Assembly (NCBI GenBank): GCA_030704615.1
Contig: CM060734.1
Coordinates: 7,440,001 to 7,504,000 of the forward strand
Source of the DNA: Takakia lepidozioides
Lineage: Eukaryota; Streptophyta; Takakiopsida; Takakiales; Takakiaceae
DNA: 64,000 nt
Direction: 5' to 3'
Positions within the stretch are counted from its first letter, which is position 1; every line of letters starts with the position of its first letter. The translations under genes and the position numbers were made by a program. This document shows positions 23,586 to 34,090 of this stretch, one piece after another. The notes under the pieces were generated by a model. That model was not told the origin of the DNA. It worked only from the letters and a program-made list of their open reading frames with translations, and ran no database searches.

Positions 23586-24405
23586 TTAACCCTTAAGTTC
23601 CCAAGCGACCTGAATCGGGTCACTTTGAGTTTGCAGGGTCGACCTAATTTTTGCAGATCTAATCTGATGGGGCCCACTCCTGAAGCTTTAATGACAAGGG
23701 ATTTGTCTCGAGTATGATGCAAAAAACAAAATTAAAAAAAAACAAAAGCTGCGACTTACAAAAATATCTTAGATCTTTAATTTACATTTTGGGGCCTGAA
23801 ATGGGCTGTTGACCGCTGACGTGGCAGGTAAACAAGCCCAAAACAGATTGCACTCCAATGGCCATTTTTGGCAGAAATTAGCAATTTTGGAAAAAACACT
23901 TCACCTTGTGGTGTGTGAGCATTACATACACACATCCACCCTTAGCTTTTAAAAAATTTGTAGAAAAAAAATTACTTCATTTGGAGGCACATTTTCTGTT
24001 GTCAATTTTGAGATTTCAACCCCCATGTAATTGCATGAATAGCAAGCATAGGTGAAAAAATCATTTGGACCTGCAATTTAGCGGGGTCATGGCCACTCCA
24101 CTATTGATTTGGAAATGGTGGGTCTTGGGGCAAGCAAAATTGGATAAAGCTAGGTTTTGATTTGGTCAAACCTATTTCTTTCTCACTTTTTCTTTGGGAC
24201 CTGACCGGGCCAACGCTATAATCTCACAATTTCCACGGTGGACTTGGCTCATTTTTTGGTATGTCATGCATAAATGAGCTGGGCCCATTGCTATAAGGCT
24301 GGAATCTGTGGATGATTTTTGGTAGGTTTCTAGGGGCAATTTACTGCAGCTGGGTACTCAAAATTGGTAAAAAGTCAAAAAAGGGCTTGGGAACTTAAGG
24401 GTTAA
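23586..24405. mobile_element. piggyBac-like MITE with TTAA ends
   Basis: TTAA followed by CCCTTAAGTTCCCAAGC at 23586-23606 is mirrored exactly by the reverse complement at 24385-24405, giving 17-bp perfect terminal inverted repeats immediately inside TTAA on both sides. TTAA target duplication and termini beginning CCC are hallmarks of piggyBac elements. The roughly 812-bp interior has no open frame of note, so it is non-autonomous and would need a transposase elsewhere. Confidence 0.75.
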
Positions 24406-24601
24406 ATACCTATTATCGTGGAAATATTCTGGATTTCTCATGGAGAATGTATACATTTAACAGATTGTGTGAGAAAACCATTTTCCGTTCTTTCCAGCTA
24501 TATATTTTTGGATGAATCTTTCTTTATTTTTGAGTGTCTTCCCTGGGTGCCCGCATTATATTTGGGACAGTTCCCATTATTTATGACACTGACAGATGCA
24601 A

Positions 24602-26969
24602 CAGAATGATATTGTAGAAAGAAATTGACGATTTGGCATAAGTAATGTTGGGATGTCTGCCATAATGCGAACTATTGCGGACTATATCCTTGCTCCACGT
24701 CAGTACACTATCAACTGACACAGGGTTCACAGGCTTTCCTTTGCTTACAGATCCTCTCTGGTAGGCTGTTTTGGTGGCAGCAGGATCCACATAATTTAAA
24801 GGGAAGTGAGCAAAATCCTTGCCTGGACCGTAGCGTATGCGAATCGTCTCGGCTTCGGTGTCCACCACAGCCCCAAACTTTTTCAGAAAGTCCAGCCAAA
24901 GAAGCATGTGATACGTATCCGTGTTTACCACCATGAAGGACAAGCGGTTCGTTAGCTCTCCTACCTTGACCTTAAGATCCTCAAGCCTGCCCATTGCAGT
25001 CTCAAGAGCACCTAATGCTACTCTTTAATTTACATCCTTATCAGTAACAACAGATCCCATCAAGCTTAGTTCCCTGACAGTACTTGCAGATACCACAGAA
25101 AGCATTGCACCCGTATCAATCTGGCCTAAAACTTGGTAATCTCCCACTGTGATCATTGCATGAAGTGCTTTGACCTTACCAGTGTAAGCATACGAGATTG
25201 TAGGCTCAGCATTTGCTGAGTATAGCGGCCTTGGAACATCCCTCACAGTTGCTACACTGTGAGTTGCCTCCTTCTGCTGCACAATTGCCCTTTCTACAAC
25301 TTTGACCAAACCCTTCAGTTTGTCCAACTCTCCAGGCACAGTCATGATAAGGTCCATGGGAGACAATGAGATTCTCCCCTTGTAAAAGTGATTTAAAATC
25401 CTAGCCTTGAAATTGTTTTTTGGGTAAATCTCACTCCTAGCCTTGCTTGGCTGTCCACTACTCTCACCACCCCTCTCTGGTAAATTTGCAGGTTCAACAA
25501 TAGGATTGTGGACAGGGATACGGTTTCTTGGAAGTCTAACCTTGTTGACACTGTTATGTGACATCAAAGCTGTCATTTCTGTAAGCACATCGTCCTCATT
25601 ATCACAGAACACGTCTACAAAGTTAGTTCCAGGAGCTCCCATCACAGTTTGGTCGAGTTTTCTACCGCACTCACTCTCATTATGCCATAGTACCTATAGG
25701 GCCCACCCCCAAAAGGGGGCAGTAGCCGTAAGGTGAAGTGGCTCTTAGTTACGCCGGCCTTGGCCGGAGTCTTCTCTCTCTCTGCCCTAGTACCTTGTAG
25801 AAGTTGCATCTCACACCACACATTTCCGTGGAATGCCCAAATCGGTGACATTTGTCACACTTAACTTGGGTTCTTCCCTTTGGACAATATGCAGCTATGT
25901 GACCCTCTTCATGACAGGTGTTACAAAGGCGGACACGAAGTGGTGTTCTAGATCCCGAGCTCTCTCCGATGACCGGTCCCCTCTCGAAGTACTTCTGCAA
26001 GGTGGTGTTCAGCTGATCGAGTCTTCGATCCACAGGGCTGACAAACACAATTGACTCATCTGTGTCCTCTCCTTCCAAGGGTTCTAGAGGTATCTCTCCC
26101 AATTTTCCCAAACCCCTCTCAATCTCAATGGCTGGACCTCAAGTGCTTCCTCTACATCAGAAAAGCGCCTGCCCAGCATCACTCTTGATATCTCTGGTCT
26201 CAAACCCCCTATGAATCTACGTCTCTGCTCCAAATCAGATGCCTCGCTCCTCATAAACAGACGGTTCAGCCTGTCAAAATATATCTGAACCCTCTGTCTA
26301 TTTTCCTGTTTGATGGCATCCAACCTCAATCTGATTTCTGTCAGATCAATGACACCAAACTTTGCAGCAATGGCTACCCTAAAATCCTCCCAGTTGTCTG
26401 GTCTAAGGTTTTGTTTGTGGTACCACTCATCAGCCTTGGCTCTCAGGTCAAGCCTTGCTATCTTGAAGGTTTTGTCTTCATTTAAATCCCTGACATCTGC
26501 CTCCATCTGAATCCTCTCCAGCCAATCATTGACATCTTCACTATTCCTACCGTGGTAAGGTACATCTATACTAGTTGGACTGGTCATCCTACTACCCTTT
26601 AACTGAAGTCTAAGCTGGTCTGACACCTATGTGCTGTAAATCCTTCCTACAGATGCCCTAATGCTGACCTCTATACCACTCCCAGTGTCCATTTCTCAAC
26701 ATCTCTACTCTACCTCCCCATGTCACTTCTTGAGCCATGGTATTTATCTTCTCCCACCTTCCTACTTTTCTTATCCAAAGTGCAATGCTAGTTCTACCAC
26801 CAGCATGTATCACCCTAAGACACAAGTCACCATCAACTATTCTCCAAGCAGGGTTAAAGAAATACAAACGTGGCTCTGCATATGTATTCGTTGAGCGGCG
26901 GCTAAAACAAATCAGAACATCCCCAGTGCTTGGTTCATCAGGAATCAGGGTGTGGTCTCTGCCTGCCAT
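24602..26969 (-). pseudogene. LTR retrotransposon gag and aspartic protease, truncated
   Basis: On the minus strand from 26969: a leader stretch, then gag (26626-26084: SIDVPYHGRNSEDVNDWLERI and the W-x2-F helix region NWEDFRVAIAAKFG), then two CCHC knuckles (CNTCHEEGHIAAYC and CDKCHRFGHSTEMC, 25920-25800), then a retropepsin with the active-site VLGQIDTGAMLSVVS (about 25130-25085) and the C-terminal hydrophobic strand YHMLLWLDFLKKFGAVVD (about 24905). Gag, knuckles and protease are in different frames with stops between them, and reverse transcriptase, RNase H and integrase are missing: homology ends at about 24602. A clean PBS precedes it. The order fits Ty3/gypsy. Confidence 0.85.
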
Positions 26970-27027
26970 AAGCCCAGCACCAGTTCCAATCAGAAAATCC
27001 TAACTAAACAGTTTCAGATTCAGCGAA

Positions 27028-27039
27028 GCTCTGATACCA
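27028..27039 (-). other. Primer-binding site (initiator Met tRNA)
   Basis: The minus strand reads TGGTATCAGAGC exactly, the canonical complement of the 3' end of initiator Met tRNA used by many plant LTR retrotransposons. It lies about 60 bp upstream of the gag-side leader. Confidence 0.85.
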
Positions 27040-29303
27040 AAAGAAGGGGCATAAATCCCTTCTGTCTAATTCTAACTTAGTTCTTAGTGAAAGATCTTCT
27101 TTCTACTTTAAGAGTGACAAACAGATCTAGTACATCTATGCTGTTCATGATCAGAGTTCATAATGCTCATCCGCGCCGCAGCAGAAGGGAAGACATGATG
27201 GGACAGATAAATTACTCTCCGTCATCATTTGACACATCTGATTAGGGTTTGGGTACACCAGCTGAGTTTCTATGATGATTCAGTCACACAAACAGCTCAC
27301 TATCAGGTTAATGACAGCCTATGAGGTCACCACTTACAAGTAGTATCTGCTTGAACCCCTTTTGTAATGCAATCACTGGAAAATGAGAAGGCAACATGGA
27401 TCTACCACACAGTGCAGGCCTGGTAATTCTCTGCAACTCATGGTCTTTCCTTTATCTCTCTATTGGCCCTCCCTTCATTATCCTTTTGCTGTGCAGCTCT
27501 CCCTTCATCTGAATCTTTTCTCTCACCTTTTTGATACAAGTGCCCTGGTTCTTTCTATCCACCCATGCAACCTATCTATATGCAATGCAGGTACACCAAG
27601 CCATATACCCCTTTTGGAACTCATCCTTGGAACCACAAGCACAAACCACATCCTACATTAGTCTTTCTCTCTTCCCAAACAAAGCCCTCCATCCTGACTG
27701 CTTGCAGAAGCAGTATAGGTTATTAATCAGTGATTATGAACCCCCTTACTCTACATCTGCACTCTACTAAACCTTGCTTTTGCATTCAGCTTGTAACCAA
27801 CAGATTTACCATGCTGAATCCCCTCATTCTAAGAGTGAGAGCTGAATATCAATATCAGTCATGCAACTACTGAGTAATGTAGCTACACTTAACAGTCTAC
27901 AGTCATTTTTCAATCCACCCTCAACAGTGTGTATGCTGCAGACATACCTCATACCCTAATTCTGACAGTTTGTAGGAACAGCCCTCATCTCTATCCTGTG
28001 ACAAAATACAGCAGACCCCTTTGTTAATCTCTCTACACTATCCAGATTGCAGACATGCTTGACTCTAAAACCCTAATGCACAATTGATTCCAGACTCACA
28101 TTGCTGGAACCATAACACCAAAAGTAAAACAAACACTATACATTCAGTGATTGTAGGAGAGCTGCATCTACCCTCTATCAGTATTCCCAGGGACACATGC
28201 ATCATCTCCCATCCTCTCTACACCTTCCTGGTTTGAAGTCCAGACCACCACTCCATTCCATTTTTCAAAACATTGTTTCTCTCTCTCTTTCTAACTTGAT
28301 AACATTTCAACAAGATCACAGAAAATTTTTCCTAAGTGAAAGAAGAAGAACTCCATCTGACTTAGCTGATTTATACTCAAACTGAAGCGGTGGGTAGCCT
28401 GCATGAATTGACACCCACCCTCCTTGTCAGCAGCTCCACACTGCCTGCTGTCGCTAGCCCTCACTGGCGCTTCTCTGAAAACAAAGATCTCCTTCCGCCG
28501 TCGTTCTTGCCCTATCCTCCAGCGATTCTAACTTAAGAGCTCCATCAAGCCATGACAGCTCAGTTCTCTTTCGTGGCAGCGCTCCTGCTGCTCTCTAATT
28601 AACCCTATCCTCCAGCGATTCTAAGTTAAAAGTCCATCAAGCCCTGACGGCACTGCCCTATCCTCTGGCAGCAGCTCTGCCGCTTGCTAATTGACCCCTC
28701 CCCCCCCCATTACTGCTAATCTACCCTAAGATGAGATATCCGCTATAACAAGGAGGCTTCAGTAGCTAAGGGCCTCCTGCTCTGTACATTCACATCCCCC
28801 AGCAACCCTATCTTCCAGAGAGCCCGAGTCACCACTCATCAAGCCAGTGCAACAGCACCGCTTCCTCATCTGTCAGCAGCGCACATTCCCAAGCTGCTCC
28901 TCCCGCAATCGCTAAGTGACAATCATAAAGGCAACGACAACACTGCTTCCCTTCATCTGGCAGCTGCACAACATACCAAGCTGCCCCCTTCGCCAGGTTA
29001 TCCTCCAGCAACACCCAAGTGAGAATCCATAAAGGCATAGGCGGCACCACTTCCCTTCATCTGGCAGCTGCACAAGATACAAAACTGCCTCCCTCTTATC
29101 TCCTCTCATTTACTGCTAATCAAGGCAAATCAACACACAACACCATTTTAAGTAAATATGGACAAAAGGATGAAATCTGGACATCTGTTAAATAATTGTA
29201 AATAAATAATAAATATGAAAAAAAACTATATTCAGTATTAACAATGCATTAAAGCTTACAATTTTGGATTCTCCCGGATTGGTCTGAAAAGCAACGACGC
29301 TAC
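27040..29303. other. Probable LTR and repeats, no gene recognised
   Basis: The 5' LTR of the element at 24602-26969 should begin just above 27040, but I cannot fix its ends because no second copy is present. Short tandem duplications: CCTATCCTCCAGCGATTCTA at about 28511 and again at about 28605 (period about 94 bp); and CTTCATCTGGCAGCTGCACA at about 28952 and 29055 with a weaker copy near 28862 (period about 100 bp). No coding region supported. Confidence 0.5.
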
Positions 29304-29430
29304 CGCGTGAGCCTGGCGTGTGAGCGTACGCTCACACAATGATGACGTGGCGTGAGCCTACGCTCACGCTGCTGACATGGCCCTGATGCTGACGTGACGT
29401 GAGCCTGGTCCAGGTCATGCCACGTCACCA
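29304..29430. repeat. GTGAGCC palindrome cluster, left end of B block
   Basis: Contains CGCGTGAGCCTGGC (29304-29317), a perfect 20-bp palindrome GTGTGAGCGTACGCTCACAC (29318-29337), and a near-palindrome CGTGAGCCTACGCTCACG (29351-29368). The reverse complement of the first motif occurs exactly at 40221-40234, so this pair may mark the two ends of the 29.3-40.2 kb block. Confidence 0.65.
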
Positions 29431-29522
29431 CAAAGAAGGTGGGCCTATAACCGTGGAGCCCCCAACTGCTGATTTCACCACATGAAGGTGAAACGGATGA
29501 AGGGTTTTGGGCTTCTGGAGTT

Positions 29523-29757
29523 CAACCTTCTGTTAACAGGAGCTTCATTTCGTAGAACTGAAATGAACGTCGTGTCGACACAAGGGGGATTTGGAGAACT
29601 TCAACAAAACCTCGTGTTAACAGAAGGTTGTTTTCCTGGAACAAAAATGAACTTCGTGTTGACACGATGTTGTTTTCTGAGAACTAAAATCATCCTTGTG
29701 TCAACACAAGGAGGATTTGGAGAACTTCAAGTAAACCTCGTGTTGAGACGAGGTTGA
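29523..29757. repeat. Palindrome array B-left, 42-bp period
   Basis: Six palindromes starting at 29523, 29566, 29608, 29649, 29691 and 29733, a period of about 42 bp. Members include CCTTGTGTCAACACAAGG (29693-29710) and CCTCGTGTTGAGACGAGG. They are transition variants (C/T and G/A) of CCTTGCGTCAACGCAAGG found at 34.6-37.5 kb. The array lies just past the 3' end of MULE copy 2. Confidence 0.85.
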
Positions 29758-29937
29758 TTTGATCATCTGTCTATCTGAAGGTAGTTTCTTGTGTTTGCTA
29801 ATGAAAAGAGAATGACAAACCAATGCGACAAATGCATTGACCCACGCATAGCAAAGATGTTAGACGTCATACATTGAGAGTCACTGGACTTGAACAGTCA
29901 TTCCATTACAAGTTGTAGTCAAGGAAAACACCGATTT

Positions 29938-32900
29938 TTATGGGCTTGTATCCCGCTGTAGAAGTGTGTTGACTTCGTTGAAACTCATAGTGGCTTGGTG
30001 AATGAAGAAGTCGCGCTTTGGATCACAAACCATCATTCTCAAGAAGACGAAGTAAAGGTGTTTGCACGGTATGAACTTCCCTCTCTTTCCCAAACTACTT
30101 GAAAGCATACCAACAAAATCTGGACATGTACAATTGGGAAAATTGGAAACAGTGATTTCGTACGTCATGTCCTGCAGCGCAGATGCGGATGAGATCATGG
30201 TGAAGACCCGACCATACCCTGGATCAGGCACTTCCATTGTTCCCGCAACACAAGCGTGAAGCATTCTGGCGGACTCAATTTTGCCGTAGTGTTCTGCGGT
30301 TGGAGGGAATCGTCGAACAAGCTTCCCGTTCCGTCTGGTTGGCCACAAGTGAGCGTCAGGCGGAGGTACCCGTGAACCGCTTCCACTTGAAGCACCTTCA
30401 CGTGCAATGGAATGTCTGGCTATGGAGAAACCCGCCTCTTCCAGCATTGCAATCTCTTGGTGAGTGAGACATGTGCCCATCTTCACAGGCCACACGGTTG
30501 GTGGAGTAGGCTTCCTTACCACGGAAGGCCTCACTGTACCATGCACACATCTCCCACAATCGTCAGCGCAGAACCAGATTTTGTGGTTCTTTGCCTCGCC
30601 TTGTCCGTAAGGGAGAAACAAACCCGTGAATGTAGGAGCTGCAGTGCGTTCTTTCCCTCTGGAGATTAATGATGTACATTTTTCATGATTGGTGGCCCTG
30701 ATCGCCGCGCATTTCACACGAGATCCAGCACTTGTGCGTTCTATATGCCAAACCTCGTCCAAGCCCATGGACTCGATTATATGCGGCACCACGTTTTGGT
30801 CTTCAACCATTGCAGTGACAATGCTTGATGCAGGGGTCCGGTCTGGGCCAGAGTAGCCCTCACCTGTGGATGTTCCGCAATTCCATCTCTGATCCAAGGG
30901 AACACGTGGCGTCGAGAAGTTCACCCTGTCCGGCCTATGGGAATCTGCATCCGATCCGGGAGGGGTGTCCAATTTCCGTTTGCAAGACCCGAATCTCTCT
31001 TCGCCTTCCAGATGGGGAACTCTTCCCACGAGAGGGGTGCCATCTGCACATATGCTCACTGCCCGCGCTATTTTGCTGGGATCCCCTGATCTCCCAGCTG
31101 CTCGCAACATCAACTCGCTCCTGTCCGGACCTTTGCCACCAAGGCCACCCCTCAAGAATGACCTATATCTGGTTTGCTGCTGCAGAGCACGAATGAGGTC
31201 ATCGGCCATCGCCGCATACAAATCTCTCCCTTTTTTGCCGGATTGCTGCAACCAGGCATTGTGCACTGTCTCTGCAAGATTGCAAGAAGGCATGTCCGCC
31301 ATCTCCTCAATGGACATATGCTGCAAGGAAAAAAAACAGAAAGCCGATATTAGGATTGGACCCTGAAAGATATATCCGAAGCACCCAAACGAAGGTGAAT
31401 ACAAACCACTCACCGTTGTCATGGCCGCTCCCCACTGTCGGTAACGGAAGTGCCAAAATGCGAACCAGTCTTGCAGTGCCCTCATGCTGTCCTCCGATGC
31501 CGCTCCAGATGAGTACCACCAGGCACGAATTGTCTGGAACAATGTATTCGCTTCCCCCATAGTTTTGGCGTCCTTGTACTGGTTGCACAGTTGGCGATGC
31601 ATAGTCTGCATATCTGGCTTGATGTATGTCTTTGTGTGTTTTTCCAGGGATTGTGTCCAATGGAAAAGACATGTACGTTCTCTTCGAGGCATTGGCACTT
31701 TTGGGTCTCCCGTCCCGAACACAATGCGGACAGCGTTGAAGTTAGCTTGAGCACTATCGGCCATGAAACCAACGAAATTGGGAGATGGGAGACCATTGGA
31801 GGCCATAACTCGAATGAGAGCTTCCCACATGAGCTGTTGTGAATCTGTGTCCTCTGACTGCATGTCACACACTGCAATTGTCATGACCCGCTGGTACACA
31901 GGGTCGTAAACATGACATGCCATTGTGGTCCAGTCTTTAACCCTCTTGACATGATCGAACATAAGGAAGCAGTTGCCAAGATCACCACCCTTCTGCATAC
32001 GTTTAACCAGGCTGACCCCGCTGCCCTCACCTTTTGTGGACATTTTGAACAAGAACACTTTCCTGGCTCCTTGTCCCGGGAAAACGCTGTCTTGGATGTA
32101 GTCATATATGCTCCTTTTCTTCAAATCCATAATATTGTCCATATAATCTCGGCTCCCAGAGCCCATTCTTAAAGCGTTCACCTGATTCCTAATGTTTGGA
32201 GAAGTCAAAGTTGAGAAATGGTCCATAACAGTGTCCAAAGCCGATCCCTCCAGTATTCCTCCAACCGAATTCGATGCACAGAGAATACGGCTTTCCAGAA
32301 AGGACTTGCTCGCCCCCATGGCAATTGCAGATGTGGTTCCAGTTGGATTGGTATCCAACTCTTGCCTTATCAGACGCGAGACTGTGTCAACGCTCTCCCT
32401 ATAATCCCCCTTGGACACAGGGTGGTTGTAAAACCGAAATGGACACAGGCTCTAGTCAGGGTTTTGAATCGATGCACCACATAATACATTCTGGCGCCAC
32501 ACAAAGCAAGGCAGCAAGGTGGTACCCTACAGAACTTGCACACAAAAGTGTTACTGTATGGTGGTGTCACCCCAGGCTTGAATGGATTCTCACTGACACC
32601 ATCCCATTCGCTTTGGTTTTGCACACGACAATGCGAAGTGTCTGCATTTCATGTTCTCGCATTTCAGGTGCCCATTACAGACTGTTCGCCTGAATATGAG
32701 TTTGTCGTTGTTGTGAATATTGGAGGTTTTTGTGCGGCACCAAGGGTGCCCATCGTGCTTTTTGTCCATTCCTTCCAGGAGACTAGAAATGCCCCCCAAG
32801 CGACCAGGAGGAGGCAGCTCGAAAACAGTATTACCATCAAAAGATTCCGGCAAGAATGCCACCCTCTGAATATTGAAAGTGCTCCAGTCTATCCCCCTCA

Positions 32901-33528
32901 ACTCACTCTTGAATCCTGCCATCCCTCCCATGGCTTTCAGTTTAGGAATGACACTGGTGATCTCCTCCACATCTGCTTCTACAGGTGGACATGGCTGATC
33001 CACGGGCGGTATTGCACATGTGTCATCGGAGGATGAGTCCGAAAGCTCAACTACAGTGTTAACGGTACTCGTCTCCTTCTTGACAACCACGGGTGTTTTC
33101 TCCTGGGCCACTGATGCTGCCGTGCCAGGAGTAACGAAAGATCCTGCAGACTGTCTCAGAGGGGCACTGAGCACCCTGTATCTGCCTGGAGGCACTCTCC
33201 ATTGTGTGGCTGGTGCAGTATGCGAAGGTTTCTGGAACACGTACTTGAGCAGTTTTCCATTGGCATCGTACACTTCCCTTTGAAGGAATAGAGTTCCATT
33301 TTCCAACCGAAACTGCGTTGCGAGGACGTGTTCATGCACCAGCGCAAAACCATCATCTTCCACCTCGTAAGAAAATGGCACAGGGTGGTCCTCACTGAAG
33401 AAGTCCGCGTCAAGGGAGCCCATGGCCTGGGAGGCCATATGTCGATGTTGCTTCAGAAAGTAGAGTTCACAGTCCGACGGTGCTTGTGAATGCAAATTGT
33501 GTGGGAGCGGAGTTTTTGGCGTCCTCAC
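29938..33528 (-). CDS. MULE-family transposase copy 2, nearly intact
   Basis: Mutator-like element transposase, a DDE enzyme expected to act in the nucleus on the element ends. The main open frame (32418-29938) is 826 codons. Landmarks in it: FLMFDHV (D155, first catalytic Asp candidate), VGFMADSAQANFNAVRIVFG (D221, second), CLFHWTQSL (C250/H253, the C..H of the MULE domain), and a SWIM zinc finger CTC...CKH (C763, C765, C785, H787). An N-terminal portion (33528-32590) ends in HDGHPWC and GHLKCENMKCRHF, and a second Cys cluster FVCKFC..CVHFG follows at 32540-32450, together resembling WRKY/FLYWCH-type fingers. Two small frameshifts, near 32640 and 32440, cancel, so N- and C-terminal parts are in the same phase; they may be real mutations, assembly errors or a missed intron. 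It lies head-to-head with the gene at 34091. Confidence 0.85.
31321..31413 (-). other. In-frame 93-bp intron in MULE copy 2
   Basis: On the minus strand the sequence starts GTGAGTGG and ends TTTTTTTTCCTTGCAG. It interrupts homology with copy 1 at the same place as the 86-bp intron there. It is a multiple of three and has no stop, so an unspliced transcript still encodes one long protein with about 31 extra hydrophobic residues. Confidence 0.8.
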
Positions 33529-34090
33529 AGAGAATTGCAGGTATCGCTCCGGCTTGCAGATCTCCTAACGCGGGTTTCCACTTTTGTGAAATGTCTCCCC
33601 ATGCAAACCAAGCGCATGGTCACAGAAAATACGGAGTACTTAATGTCAGCCCTAATCCTAGAATCCAACTGTTTTTTCACAAGTGCCCCACCAGTGCAAT
33701 CGTTGACAGATTGACTGACAGAGCCGCCGTTTGGTTGTCATGTCAGAGAGCCCAGAAGAGATGCCCATTTCCATTTAATTTTAACGGCACCTGCACCGCT
33801 GTACAACTGTACATACTTGACATTCCTCTGGAACATGCCAGAATAATGAACTTTTTCAGATGGGAGGTGATTAGACCCCAACGGTTTTTGAATGGATGAG
33901 GATCCAATGATCTCCGCCGATATTTCATAACGATTAGATGGACACGTGTTCGCCATGCATGTGGAATGAGTCAGTGGCGCACTGAACGTTGCGAGCGAAC
34001 ATCTTGGCGTTGAAGGCCTTGCGATGAACCTCCCATAGTCCTCTTTTTTCCCTCTTCTCGTTATTGTCTTTGCAACCCTGGATTCTGCAG
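33529..34090. promoter_or_regulatory. Divergent intergenic region of the B block
   Basis: About 560 bp between the start side of the MULE transposase (minus) and the first recognisable exon of the ParB/methyltransferase gene (plus). It presumably holds both promoters and an upstream exon of the plus-strand gene. A pyrimidine-rich tract ending GATTCTGCAG at 34090 looks like a splice acceptor. Confidence 0.4.
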
